Shown here: positions 25,393 to 37,184 of the stretch, piece by piece
Position numbering within the stretch: position 1 is the stretch's first letter
How the letters are laid out: every line of letters begins with the position of its first letter
DNA from: Echiichthys vipera
Taxonomy: Eukaryota; Chordata; Actinopteri; Perciformes; Trachinidae
Reading direction: 5' to 3'
DNA: 64,000 nucleotides
NCBI GenBank assembly: GCA_963691815.1
Contig: OY829655.1
Span: 7,810,829 to 7,874,828 of the forward strand
Made by a program: the position numbers and the translations under genes
The notes under the pieces: model-generated
The model's input: only the letters and a program-made list of their open reading frames with translations
Database searches by the model: none
What the model was told of the DNA's origin: nothing

Positions 25393-26774
25393 TCTGTTTT
25401 TACAAATATATTTTATCTGTATAATATTGTGTTGTTAAATATGTTGTTTGTATAGCTGGAGTTTGCAACAAAAACAATTTCCCCCTGGGATTCGTAGAAA
25501 GCAAAGTAGAGCTTTAAAAACATTTAGGATTTTGCTGAACAGTCCAACATGGACATTCTTATCTGACTATTGAGTTGGCTAAAAAGGACATGAGGATTGT
25601 GCTGAGGTAAGGGACATCCCAGCTACTGTACCTAGACTTTTTTAGCCCCAACTAGGAAACTGATAAGTAGAGGAAGGTGGATGGATGGATGCATAAAATG
25701 CTGGATGGTCAAACTTTGACTTTGCATGTTTTTCCCTGCAATTGCATAATGAATTGGAGTGACTAAGTGGCCTATAGCTCTGCAGATAATGTCATTTAGT
25801 CTTCTAAAAGAATTGGTCACTTTCGTTGAGTCACTGCTTGTAAGTTTGACTCTTTTATTTCAGGTCCAGACAGAGCACTAACGCGCCTCTCTAACACACT
25901 CAGGGTTATTAGCAGAAACTCCTAATAGCTAACAAATAAGAAATTAGATGATACAATGTACAGCAAATAAACAAGCCACAACACTAAGGGCGCAATGCTG
26001 AAGGTTTAGAAAACACCATTTCAGATAATTGCTACAGTAAGTCACAGAACTTTAGCGACACTGGCCTTTAAAATGGAGGTAGCAGGCACAAGTTTCTCTC
26101 AGTAATGAGTCTTTCATCGATCTCCGCACTGTGCACTCAGACTACTGGCTAGATGAGGCAAAAGCTTGCCGACAAATTTCAGAACAGGCTTCTGTGGATA
26201 CCCTGCACTAGAAGGAGGAATTGTTTGGAAGATTAAAAATCCTCCGCCTATGAGGTTATGTTTTCAGCTAGGTTTGTCTATCTGTTTGTTGGAAAACGTA
26301 TGGCCCGATTTTCACAATTTTCCATAGTGGAAGGGTGTAGCATGGACCAAGGAAGAACTCATTGCATTTTTAAGCAGATCTGAAGCACAGGGTGGATACA
26401 CAAATTCATTTTTGTCTTTCATTAAAATTGCTATAGACGGCATTTGTGCTCGTATTGCCAGAAGCATTTGAAAATGAGTGCTTTGTGTTGTCATTTAAAT
26501 ACTGGAAACATCCATCAACGTAGTCTTTAAACGCTCTGAGGAATAAAATACAACACATTCTTACAGCGTCCATGTTTCCACATTATGGATTAAAGCTTTT
26601 GAACACACCAAAGTCAGAAGAACGACTTAACAACTCTGGAACCATCAGAATATGTACTGTATATACTGTAATGCCAGCTCACTCTGTCCACCATGAAACC
26701 TCCTTGTAACAAAAAAAAAATCCCCAAATCCTTAACCGCCGATAAATACCACAAAAAAAAATGTTTTTCCTGTG
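25393..26774. other. No gene; retroelement fragment at 26241-26335
   Basis: Apart from the CCTCCGCCTATGAGG repeat fragment related to 11440-11545, no feature is recognised. Confidence 0.4.
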
Positions 26775-27450
26775 TTGGGACGTAACTCCATAAACTCAAG
26801 TAGGTTACTGTATTTAAGTTTCATTTTGTGATACTTTATTTGAGTATTTCTATTCCCTGCTACTTTATAATTCTACTCTGCTACATCTCAGAGGCAAATA
26901 TATGTTTTACATTGCACTCTTTTCTTTACTCCTTCCTGCCCACCTCAGCGTCCAGGTGGAGTACAGGTCCTGGAGGGACGGCAGATTGCAGCCAATCAGT
27001 CTTCTGAGCAGAGCAATGATATAATGCAGTCTGCCCTTGTCTTTGGCGCAGGAAGCACAGTACCAAATGCACTGAGGTGAGGGTGGACTTGATGATGGCA
27101 ATGTAGTGCTCCATCATCTTCATTCTTTGGCAGGTTGGACTTATTCAGCTGTCTCAGGCAGCACATCTTCTGCTGAGCCATTTTTACACTTAAGGTACTA
27201 TATAGAAACACTCAGTTACCCAGCAGTATATAAAGAAAACCAACCCCACTCCACCATAATATAATACACATTATTCTGAAATGGGCCGTTCTGCATAAAA
27301 GTATTTTTACTTAAAGTATATTTTGACGTTAGCGCTTTTATACTTTTATACTACTTTGAAGTAACCTTTTCAATACAGTAATTTTACTTGTATTTCTGGG
27401 CTATATCTACTTTTATTAAGTGTAAAATCTGAGTACTTCTTCCACCACTG
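26775..27450. mobile_element. Tol2-like hAT remnant split by a LINE fragment
   Basis: On the minus strand 27450 begins CAGTGGTGGAAGAAGTACTC and runs through TACTTTAAGTAAAAATAC-type subterminal repeats to about 27285. This is the usual end of Tol2-related fish hAT MITEs. The left piece (26775-26930) is the inner part of the same element type (CTTTATTTGAGTATTTCTAT, CTACTTTATAATTCTACTCT). Between them is LINE sequence in another family, so the structure is nested or chimeric. Confidence 0.6.
26926..27211 (-). mobile_element. LINE reverse transcriptase C-terminal fragment
   Basis: Minus-strand frames read AQQKMCCLRQLNKSNLPK, then a frame change, HYIAIIKSTLTSVHLVLCF, and then IIALLRRLIGCNLPSLQDLY. 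The Q-x-R-M-x-x-LRQLxxFxLPK and GxxLPSxQDLY blocks mark the region after the RT domain of fish non-LTR elements. At least two frameshifts are present, so it is dead. Confidence 0.7.
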
Positions 27451-29619
27451 TGGTGTTTTTGCTTCTTTCTGATAGGAATGGTTCTTGTCAGACATGTTGC
27501 ATCAATAGGAAATAAAACTGTAGCTTATATAAAAAATTTAAATAAATCCTAGATCTCCTTTTTCTGCAGGTGTATTGTTTGTTGAAACCATGGAGTGAGA
27601 GTAATCTGAGAAGACGAGGCAGAGGAAACGATATGTGCGTGTGTCCAACTAATACATTGTTATGATGGTGAACGCTGGCTTTCTGCAGATACTATGCAAT
27701 CTACTGTATATGGAGCCAAATACAAAAGGTGAGGAGACTGAAGTGTCTGGTAAAAGATTTTTTTTTAATTTTCAAATGCTGGCAAGGTATCCATTGAACT
27801 CAATGAAATAAAACAAACAGTAATTACTAACAGTTAGAAAACTGATATGATTATCACAAACACAATTATTAGAGCCCTTTCTTTTCCATCACAGAAATAC
27901 ACAGCTCATAGACCAATTATTCTACAGCTGAATAGATGATACACTGAACAAATACAAGTTCTTAAAGACATCCAAACACTTTGACATGGCTTTACAAAGT
28001 AACAACACCGATGACATGTGCATTTCATTCGATTGTAAAAGTTGTGTACACATTGGCCAGCACAAACATTGTTATATGACAGGTTGAAACGGCACAGACA
28101 GACACAGAGTAGACTCTTGTAACAAATAGACCTACAGTAGTATACAAAAGACGCCTTTGTCAGATGAAAATACCTTATGCAACAATGAAAAAAAGTAGAG
28201 TAGGTCCAGAATTAGTTGCAAATAATTCTTTGTTTATTTAAACCTGCTTACACAACTGGATGAGTGGGAATCACCACAAAAGGAAAGATTAAGTGAGTTG
28301 TCAATCACAGAAAAGCATGTAAGGTTAACTTTTAAAAACTTTTCTGTGATTGTCTTCCGGCACTCCTTCTTGTCCTTTTTTGGAACGACCCGCCCATCTC
28401 GGGAATTGGGCATTGACACCTTTATGACTCAAGTCCCCAGCCCTACACAGGAACTATAGGCATCATTTGTCTCTGAGTTCTGCAATGACAGGGGTGTACA
28501 GGGAGAGGACTTGACACTCAGTTGTCCAAATTAGTGCACTGTGTAGGAGTCCCAGAGAGTAGGCACTTGGACACAATCAACCCCTGACTTGCATCATCCA
28601 GATTGCATTGTTGTAACATTTTGTTGCCATGCTTGCCACATGCTAGGACTACAAGTCTTCAAATGGTTCAGCAAAAAAAAAAACATAATTGTTAATGCAA
28701 GCTTCCCTTTCTAACCCAAATCAGGACTATTGGCTCACTGAATACAGGCCTCCTGTGTATCCCCAGAGTTAAAAAAAAAGAAAAAAAGTCAGGAGGCCTA
28801 AGGACCTTTTTCTATTATGCCTTCTTCCTCTGAAATAATCTTCCTATGGACATCAGACAGTCCTGTTCTGTTCAGGCCTTTAGAATTCAAACTCATCTTT
28901 TGGCCGTTACTCTCAATTAGTTGCTTAGTTTTTCAGTATCCGGCTGTTGGGTTGTCCCCGATCTAAATATACAACAGAAGCTTAGTGATCCTGAAGAAAT
29001 TAATATTAAAGGTTGAATATGGAGAATGAGCAAAACACCACCATCTAGTCACCACCAGATCGTAGTCGCAACAACGGAAAATAATTCCAGCAGTCGGGTT
29101 GCAGAGTGTGTCAAGGGATCAGCCTGCTCCACGTCAGGTGATGAATCATAAAGGGTAACGACTAATTTGGACTAATCAATTCATTTTACAACAGTATTTA
29201 ACGTTAGCCAGTCTTTAACGGGAAGTCTTTCTTTGAGTGGTGTGTAATCCATTAGCTAGCTCTCAACTCAAAAATGATTCCTTGTTTCTGTAGCCAACAA
29301 CAGACAACTCTGGAAACTGGCAATGCCCAATGCTACTGGCTAAACGTGACAGAAAGTCATTGTCAAACCAGTGTAAACATTTTTTTAATATTTATTCAGA
29401 CTATATATATATTTTTTTGGAAAAGCAATACTTTCATTCTGTACACCTTTATTCTATGTTTTCTTTAAAACATATAGTTTTTAATAAGGATTCTACCTTA
29501 TTCACCCTTTAACTTTATGAAAACCACCTATCATATGTTTTTTACTACAAATGTCCAGCAACACGAGCAAATACTACGCCGCCCGATTTCCTCCTTGAGG
29601 CAGCCCTGCACATCCTGCA
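27451..29619. other. No gene recognised
   Basis: Mostly unassigned AT-rich sequence. One minus-strand frame at 28419-28234 (PNSRDGRVVPKKDKKECRKT) has a coding-like look but no recognised family and no upstream exon; it is treated as a finding. Confidence 0.4.
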
Positions 29620-30095
29620 ATAACCCTCTGTCATTTGTGTCTCTTCCTCCCTCACTCTTTCTTTTAACTGCAACTTTGCTCTGATGGTCCATCTACCTCT
29701 CTTTCTCTCCTTGCTGTAACTGCCTCATCCCAAATGTTGGATCTGGATCTCCGTCCTCTAGGAGATTTAGCCTCCCCTCTTGTCATGCTCTCTTCCTCTG
29801 TTTGTTTCTTTATCCCATCTATGTGAATTATGTGCCTCAGTTTTTCTTCTTTTGTGTTTGTGAAGCCTCTTTCCAGGATACATGGTGGAGAGAAAGTTGT
29901 GTGGCTCAGGCTCTAGCTGGTTGTTGACACTTGGAAGCTGCTTGACATCCTCCTGGAGCCATCTTTTGTTATAAATGTTCCAATTCCATGTATCATCTTG
30001 TCATATGGAGTGTCTGTATTGACATTTTATTGAATGGATTGTAAAGCATCTGTTATTTTTAATATTGGGCTATATAAATAAAATTGCCTTGCCCC
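29620..30095 (+). repeat. L2-like LINE 3' UTR/tail
   Basis: The stretch includes TCCTCTAGGAGATTTAGCCT, GAAGCCTCTTTCCAGGATAC and GGCTCTAGCTGGTTGTTGAC. It ends GGGCTATATAAATAAAATTG followed by CCTTGCC, a well-known tail of fish L2-type elements. No RT coding remains. Confidence 0.65.
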
Positions 30096-30844
30096 GACCA
30101 GCATCATAACCAATGTGCCTTGGTTCAGGAATACTGAAAATATAGTGGTGTTTGACACTTGACATTGACATTCAACATAAATACATTCATATGCACCCCA
30201 AAAATTGGTGCAAAGCTGCATTAACCAGTACTTTTTATATGAAAGTCTCTAGTGATTACCTATTTTATCTGTGCTATAACTGACCCTAAGATGTAATAAA
30301 ACATTAACTCAAATGAACTTCTGTCTGTGGTGTACTGTGTCCTGTGCGTAGTCCTACAAAGGAATTGATGCATTTTTGTACATAATGAGCAAAGATTTAA
30401 AAAAATGTCACCGTATCTGTTTTTGCATGTTTCTCACAGAACCTGTCCTCCCCAGAAAATCATCTTATAACAACACATATTTAAATGTATAGTCGCAGCA
30501 ACTTCTAAACACACACACACACACAACTCTTTCTAGAAGGTGCTGCACTGTTGAATTATCTCTGTTTGTGTGTGTGTTGGTAACAGACACATTACCTTAT
30601 ACTCTATGCACTAGTATCTGACGCTGAGTGGGAGGGGCGTCACAAAGTGGCAGTTGGGAACCAGAGAGCTGCTCAACTTGCACCCTTTTATTGGCTGGGG
30701 GTTAAACCCCGACATGGGCCAAACCTACACCCAGAAACATTGCTGGTCTCTAAACAACAATAAAAAAAAATCCAGGCAGAGGGGAGGGTTTCTGCAGATA
30801 CAGACAACACCACATACTTCAAGTCGGTCATAAGTAATGATTCA
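30096..30844. other. No gene; short (AC)n at 30511-30525
   Basis: Unassigned sequence. The frame at 30918-30688 on the minus strand shows no domain. Confidence 0.4.
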
Positions 30845-31125
30845 CTGTTTGCATGTTCTCCCCGTGTCTGCGTTGATTTTCTCCGGGTTCTCCGCCTCCT
30901 CCCACAGTCTAAAGACATGCATGTGGTAATACATGCAGGTGAATTAATGACTCTAAATTGCTTGTATGTGTGAATGTGAGTGTGAATGGTTGTCTGTCTC
31001 TGTTTGTCTCTATGTGCCCTGCAATAGACTGGCGTCCTGTCCAGGGTGTACCCCGCCTCGTGCCCGATGTCAGCTGGGACCGACTCCAGCCCATGGATGG
31101 GTGGATGTGTGGATGGATGGTAATA
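30845..31125 (+). repeat. Teleost retroposon (SINE/LINE tail) ending in GGATGG repeats
   Basis: TTCTCCGGGTTCTCCGCCTC, CAGTCTAAAGACATGCATG, GAATGGTTGTCTGTCTCTG and GGCGTCCTGTCCAGGGTGTA are segments of a very common fish retroposon. It ends in GATGGGTGGATG units. The open frame on it is not a gene. Confidence 0.65.
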
Positions 31126-33324
31126 GGACGTGTTGATCTGCTGCCACTGGTATGGGCTCTAATTTAGAAAATGCTTCTGTGGGTCGTATTAGAAAGTACA
31201 AAGAATCAACCTATGGGGTAGTATGGGTTTAAGGACTTGTTTTCTAACCACCATTTAATGACTTTGACATTATAAAGGGGTTACAGAGAGTTCCCTCTCA
31301 ACTATGAGCTTTTTAGCTTAATTTAAGCTCATGAATACATTTTTTTACGACCTGCATTGTGGCTAGAAGTACGCTTCTCTGGGCTACATGAAGACAAAAA
31401 TGCACAGGGCTCATTCGCAAATGCTTCCATGGCTTATGATTCTATGTATGTTATGTTTCTTCTTTGTATGTATCTTTTCAATCTGTTTTTGAGTCCACCC
31501 CCTGATGGGGGTTAACTAAACCAATCAACTTGATTGATGCGCAGGTCCACATGAACATTGTTGAGATTTGGGATGTGTGTGCATCTGCTCCTCTGTGAAC
31601 CCCTGTGAACGATACCCATACCTTCTCTGAGTAGTTTTGCGGATCATACCGTGTATTTTTGGTAAGCATAACTGCAAGGTTCAAGCTGAGATTCCACTGG
31701 GCACGTGTGTTGCCACCGTGCATCTCAGAAGCGCTCCAGTAGCAGCTCTCTGCTCCGCTAAAGATATGCGCCAAGTCTATTTATAACGAAAGCTATGTCA
31801 AGCTGCACAGAGCAACTCGACCTGTGAAATTTCGGCCGATGAACCCACTGTGCTTTTCTTAGGGGTTTGTGGAGACCAAAACACAATTAACATATGTTTG
31901 AACATATTTTGTCTTATAGTGACACAATGCAATGTTTGCACAGAGTAACCATTTCTTCTGGGACAGTAGTTTCTAGTATAAGGTCTACTGGAGGCATAGC
32001 TGTTATGCATGGGTTATGCAAACTGAATATAATCCCCTTGCTCTATTTCATAAATAAGCCAATGTCTCGTCAAATGGTCTTTACCTTGATGGTATGACAT
32101 ACATCAATCAATACAAAGTAACTGGGGGACACAGCGTCCTCCTCATTCATCTCAGTCCAAATTCAATCACACTGTGGATCGACACCAGAGTGGAAACATT
32201 TATCTCTCTGGTCTAGATCTATCATTTCTCATGGAAATGAGACTTTTGGGACAATTTTGTTTATTTTGTGCTATCACTGTTGCCCTGTCCTGTTGTAGAG
32301 AGAGATTTATTCTTAATTAATAACTCACATTTTAAAAATGTTGAAATAAATGCTTTGGAAAAATAACAAAATGGATGATTTTTGATGGGCCTTAAAAAAA
32401 TCTAAATAACCCATTTTAGTAGCTGAAAGACCTTAAATAATGTGTTGTCAGTGTTGTGCATGAACACGCTAAAAGAGTGTGTGCTCATGTTTTTGATGAA
32501 CGGTAAACTGAACATATTCAACTGCAACTAAACATGAGTTCTTGTGAGAGTTAATGAAGCTTGTGTTCACGTTCATCATGTACACCTTCATTAGTTGCAC
32601 ACTGCTTTATGGTACCTGAGGAATTTATGGCACCCGGCATACTGGTGTTTCAGTTTAAAGAGTGACCGTGTTAACTGGTGACTGAATGCAGTGGCATGGT
32701 TGCTCGTAGTAACTTGTATGACTGATTGGCCTAGATAAAAAACACAGATGTATATAAAATTGATTAAAGTAAAATTTAAGACTTTTACTAAAACATGTAG
32801 GTGTCCTCGTTTTTTCAACAGCTGCCATCATTACAAACAACTGCAACGCCTCAGTCACCAGTAAACACAATCACGCACCTGCTAGTACTAATGAAGCCAG
32901 TTCATATGAATGTTTGAAAACGTTTTATGAATAAATCGGTTCAGATACTGTAATTTGTTTAGTTTGGGAAATGGGCAGGGGCAGTAATTGGGGCCTGGGG
33001 AAGGATGGGTAGGAGGAAGTTCTACGTAAGGGATAAGGGAGAGTGAGTCAAGTCCTGCATCACTCTGTTAGGGTTCCATTCACAATAATGACCCGCTCGC
33101 TACACATTATCCTGCTTATCACAAGGCTACTTACGAAAGAAATCAATATTGTGAGACAAAATAGTGATTAAAATCCGACCAGTGTACATAGCCGTGGTCT
33201 GTCATACACAGAAGTGGTCTACTCGGAGCAACTCATTAAACGGTATTTATATCATGAACTAGTACATTTTTTTGGGGACTCTGAACATTCAAAATTTTAA
33301 ACTATGAATTTAATTTGTGTGAAC
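31126..33324. other. No gene recognised
   Basis: The nearest gene is lrrc3 to the right, whose 3' UTR probably extends below 33853. No convincing minus-strand AATAAA was found close by. Confidence 0.4.
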
Positions 33325-33693
33325 TGAGTCAAAAGCAATTGGACTTGGTTGTTTGTCTAAGAAGACGTTTCATCTCTCATCCAAGAGGCTTCATCAGTTC
33401 ATGTATGCATCGGACCAGACTGGGACTGGTCCAAAGGTCTGGTGTGGAGATCCCGTTATTTAATCTCTAGTGAGGGCCTTCACAAGGCCATTGATGTCAC
33501 TGGAACTCTTTGTGCCCTAAGTGCCAACGAACGTCGTTGGAGTGACAGTCGTTGGTGGGAAGTTGGTTTCTACTTCGTTAGTGCTCTACTGGGTTATAAC
33601 GACAGTCGTAAGAGTCACAGGAGGCTTTTGTGAAATTAATTTCTTTGGGGAAAAAACGATGACCTGGACAAATGAGAATATTCACAGGCTTGT
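33325..33693. repeat. Dispersed repeat related to window start
   Basis: AAGACGTTTCATCTCTCATC and CAAGAGGCTTCATCAGTTCA are a widely repeated fish sequence. The right part (GATGACCTGGACAAATGAGA) matches 54-100. It lies about 160 bases downstream of the lrrc3 stop codon, so it may be within its 3' UTR. Confidence 0.5.
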
Positions 33694-33852
33694 GTGAACT
33701 GAGCCTTGAGCTAGCTCTTGTGAAGTTTGAACTTGCACAACACTGTCAGAAACACTAGTGAACAGCTTTTTAGTCATTTTGTACATAACCGCACATTTAC
33801 TCACATACAGAAACGCACACACACCATATCCCCTTAGCCGCATACGGCCCTG

Positions 33853-34653
33853 CTAGAGAACAGTGCTGATGGTGTCAAAGTCCTTGCTGATCTGAGAGCT
33901 GCTCGGCAGTGACTTGAGATACTCCAGGTGCCTCCTAGCATCCTCCTGATTGTGTCTCACATAGTAGATGACGTATGCAATCACCATGGTGAACCATCCG
34001 AACATGGTGACAAACATGGCTACGTCGGTGGTCTTGTGGTGAAAATTACAAAAGTTGATCCCTGAGTCCAGCACCTGAATTACTGGTTTGCCTGCATATT
34101 CCTCCTGCTCCGCTGTGTGGCAGATCACCTCATTCACTGTCTCAGGGTCCAGCCGCAGCTCTCTCAGGACCTCTTGCAGTGTGCACTCACAGTGCCACGG
34201 GTTGTTCGAGAGGCTGATTTTTGCTCGTAGACGTGCAAATGCCTCTTTGGGGACACTTTGAATGCGATTGTTTGATAGATCCAGGACAAGGAGGCTGTCA
34301 GAAACACCTTGAAAAGCTCCAAGGTCCACCGTTTCAATGTCATTGTTAGACAGGTCCAGCTCCTGAAGATAGTGCAGTTCTCTGAAGGCGTGGTTGGGGA
34401 TGTGGGTGATGTGGTTGGATGCCAAAAGTAGGACAACGGTATCTCTCGGAAGATCGGACGGGATTTTCTCCAAGTTGCGAGACATGCACTGGACCACGGT
34501 CATCCCACTCTTCTCTATACAGTGACAACTCGTGGGACAAGCAATCACTGGTGCACTTGCAACGAATAATCCAAAGAGCAAGCCCCACAGGAGGGAAGAG
34601 CCACCAAAGAAAGGGACTTTCCGGGGCATATCAGGCCCTGCTAAGTCCTGCAT
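33853..34653 (-). CDS. lrrc3: Leucine-rich repeat-containing protein 3 (LRRC3), single coding exon
   Basis: The frame encodes 266 aa from the first ATG (34653); a second ATG at 34629 gives 258 aa, closer to the usual family length of about 257-259. The open frame extends upstream to a TTG at 34695, which is not a start. Visible in order: a hydrophobic signal peptide ending near VIA|CP (about residues 1-38); an LRRNT with Cys39, 43, 45 and 56; three LRRs (about 72-146, cores LLLASNHI, LDLSNNDI, LDLSNNRI); an LRRCT starting NPWHCEC with Cys155, 157, 178 and 202; a transmembrane helix around MFVTMFGWFTMVIAYVIYYV (about 212-232); and a cytoplasmic tail with RHNQEDARRHLEYLKSLPS. That juxtamembrane block is diagnostic of the LRRC3 family. 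The LRRCT sequence ELRLDPETVNEV and the TTDVAM segment favour LRRC3 over LRRC3B. The last residues STVL form a class I PDZ-ligand pattern. The molecular role of LRRC3 is poorly known. Confidence 0.94.
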   Translation of the reverse strand: MQDLAGPDMPRKVPFFGGSSLLWGLLFGLFVASAPVIACPTSCHCIEKSGMTVVQCMSRNLEKIPSDLPRDTVVLLLASNHITHIPNHAFRELHYLQELDLSNNDIETVDLGAFQGVSDSLLVLDLSNNRIQSVPKEAFARLRAKISLSNNPWHCECTLQEVLRELRLDPETVNEVICHTAEQEEYAGKPVIQVLDSGINFCNFHHKTTDVAMFVTMFGWFTMVIAYVIYYVRHNQEDARRHLEYLKSLPSSSQISKDFDTISTVL

Positions 34654-34865
34654 ATTCAGCAGCAACTTCCCACAAGTGATGTCAGGCAAAAGCAATCATA
34701 GTTCCACCTAATTCTTGGCATCAAATGGCGGTGATTGCAGCTTTATTAGCTTTCAAAATGTCAAATTTTTACCTTGATGTATTTCTTCAAAATGAATTTG
34801 ATTCAATTCATGTAATCTTTTGAAAAATATTTCAAAAGAGCTCATCAAAAAATCAAGCCGCTCAC

Positions 34866-34971
34866 CAATCATATTCTGGCAGGGATTTGTAATCTCAGGT
34901 TTATTGTGAGGATGATGAAAGCCTCAGTGTTCAGAGCGGGGCAAATGACACTGGAATCAACATGTTGTGCG
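34866..34971 (-). other. lrrc3: Predicted noncoding 5' UTR exon of lrrc3
   Basis: On the minus strand a strong pyrimidine tract (about 34998-34973) ends in CAG just before 34971. A GTGAGC donor follows immediately after 34866, defining a 106-nt exon. It lies about 200 bases upstream of the lrrc3 start codon and is not an open coding frame, although it contains short upstream ATGs. LRRC3-family genes commonly have the whole coding region in one exon with spliced 5' UTR exons, so this placement is expected. The matching acceptor at the coding exon is less clear; an ATTAG near 34710 is one candidate. Confidence 0.5.
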
Positions 34972-35684
34972 CTGAAAGAAAACAGAAGAAAGAGAATAGT
35001 GTTAGTCTTGAACTTGGGAAAAAACAATTAGCTCGCCAGTGCAGCTCCGGGTGTACGGGTGTACATGAAGAATCACCCTGTGAGTCTCGCTAAGATCAGT
35101 CATTTTCTAAGTGCCCTGGCAAATACCTTTATCTTCCCAAATTGAGTTGAGTAAATACCCACGATGTTTACAAAATGCATAATATGATTATCGAGAAAAT
35201 CCATTTCACTTCAGCAAATCTCATAAAGCAGGAGGCACACTCCTGGGCAATCACCAGCAATTTCTCATTCAATTAGTGAAACGTCATTTTGCTCTGCATT
35301 GTCTAGGAACATTATATGAAATTATTATCTGATCTGAATCAATATTAATTATTTCAGAACTGTACAAAGAAAAAAAACCATAGTAATAAAACAGCTTATC
35401 CCCTTCGATTCCAACGATACAGAACATCTTTTTTTTTTTGCAAAGCTCCCTCATTTTACGCACTGCTGTCTCTCATTCACAGACACATGATAAGAATAGC
35501 TGTGAGCTCCAACATGACTCCATCTGTCCTGCAGGAGGATCATCGCTTTAGGACTGTGCACCCTCCAGTGGGCTGAACTGATCACACAATGAACCCCACG
35601 CTGTGTTCGAGGTCATCCTCCCCATTGAGCCGGTGTCTTATTCTCCCTTTTTCTTTCCTTTTTCCGTTTGTCTTTGGCAAGGGC

Positions 35685-35780
<96 letters not shown>

Positions 35781-36275
35781 GTTAAATAACCCCCTCATCA
35801 GTCTGAGCTCAGCAGGTAGTGTGGACAAGATATGAACATATACACACACAAGGGTGGCTAAAACACCCTTCTGACACCACTACACCATTAGGTAAAATAG
35901 TATATTGAGGTTTTGCCCATGCACATTATGCTGAAGCTTTGAAGCATTCATTAAACCAAATGGCTTTTAAATAGGCAAGAGATGATTTATTCTGTTTAGA
36001 AAGAAAATATTTCCATGGCTTCACACACTATTTGGGAGAGTAAATGTTTATGTAGCCCACACTAAATAAAAACATCAGGTGGAGCTATAGAGGAAAGGTG
36101 TAAAATGTGCCTTAATGCAGAGTAAGCAGTCTCACAGCGTTTGGTTTTATTCTGGATTTCAGTCGCACTAACATGTGGTTCTGTGGTTAAATTATTACAT
36201 GGATAAAAACAAATATACACAGGCTAATTACTTCGTTAACATGCTCACTAGTTGTAGGGTATTAGGCCTACTTAC
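34972..36275 (-). other. Presumed lrrc3 5' UTR intron
   Basis: This lies between the GTAAGT donor at 36275 and the pyrimidine-rich acceptor at 34972. It has no coding frame of note and contains the long CA microsatellite. Confidence 0.4.
35687..35778. repeat. (CA)n microsatellite, about 46 units
   Basis: Perfect CA run of 92 bases in the presumed lrrc3 5' intron. The Thr-His and Cys-Val frames over it are spurious. Confidence 0.98.
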
Positions 36276-36870
36276 CGGTAAAGAGTTGGATCTGGAATGC
36301 ATTAATAGCTACTTTTTTATCCATATTCTGCTGTGCCAAGATACTGTCGGTTGTGCAGCAGCAGTTCGCTCTCCTCACATGTGTATCATCGTTGGCAGGA
36401 GGCTGAACCTCTCTGAACACAAATACTAAACCATCATGCTTTAAAAAGAGAGAAGAAAAAAGTACAGTCATCCTGAATGCTCCGCGTTTCCGCGAGGGGA
36501 AAAAAGAATAAAGTTCCAAAGCGGCACGCGGGGAAGTTATGAAATCTCCGAGTGAAATGACTCATATCTCCAAACGTGGCTCTTTTTGACACAACACGAC
36601 AGTCGCACTTGTTGGTGATGGGTGGGTGGTGTTCAGGCGAGGTCTCGAGGAGCCACACCGGTCAGACTTATCACGCGCCACTCTCTCCGAACGGCGCGCG
36701 CACGGCGCCAGAAGGAGTCCCGGCTGCGCGCGGCTTGAACTGCTGTTCTGCTGGCAGCTCTCCCCGTCCTCCACTTCCCTCGAACTGCCGATCTGTCTGT
36801 GGATGACTGTTTGTCTGTCTGCCTGTCTGTCCTCCCAGCTGTCCTGCCTGCCCCTGCCCCCCCACCCTCT
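36276..36870 (-). promoter_or_regulatory. CpG-rich putative promoter and first exon of lrrc3
   Basis: CG dinucleotides are dense from about 36490 to 36740 (for example GGCGCGCGCACGGCGCC near 36695-36710), against AT-rich surroundings. This is the only island-like stretch in the window outside transposons. It lies about 2 kb upstream of the lrrc3 coding exon in the right orientation. A good minus-strand donor (CCG|GTAAGT) falls at 36276/36275, so a noncoding first exon could end there. The promoter role and transcription start are inferred. Confidence 0.45.
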
Positions 36871-37184
36871 GACCACTCCCACCTCCCACCTTAAGACAAT
36901 TTACTCATAAAGCATGTGCAATGCAATACATATCCTTGTTGTATGGAACCACTTCTTTCATGTCCTCATATTGTTTTAAGTTGATTGCAGCAGGTGCAGC
37001 ACTTTTGCCCAAGCAACATTTCCCCTTGACTATCTTCTCTAAACCAAACAAATAATTAACCTGACTATGGCCACATGATTTTCGCTCCGCCTTGCTCCCA
37101 TCTTGACTCCGCCTAGCTCCAGGCAGAATGAAAGTCATCTGGCGAGAGTCAGGTTAACGAATAAGAAATCATCGAATCAGAAAA

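Noticed and set aside
34164..34679. Other open frames inside the lrrc3 coding exon
   Set aside because: Shadows of the real gene in other frames.
34654..34695. TTG start for lrrc3, giving 280 aa
   Set aside because: A vertebrate mRNA would use ATG; the first in-frame ATG is at 34653, and the extra residues are not part of the family.
35582..35849. Overlapping frames over the 35.7-kb CA repeat
   Set aside because: Same reason: simple-sequence translation.
36562..36910. Open frames over the CpG-rich region as coding exons
   Set aside because: Several overlapping frames on both strands are open only because of GC-rich composition; none matches a known protein.
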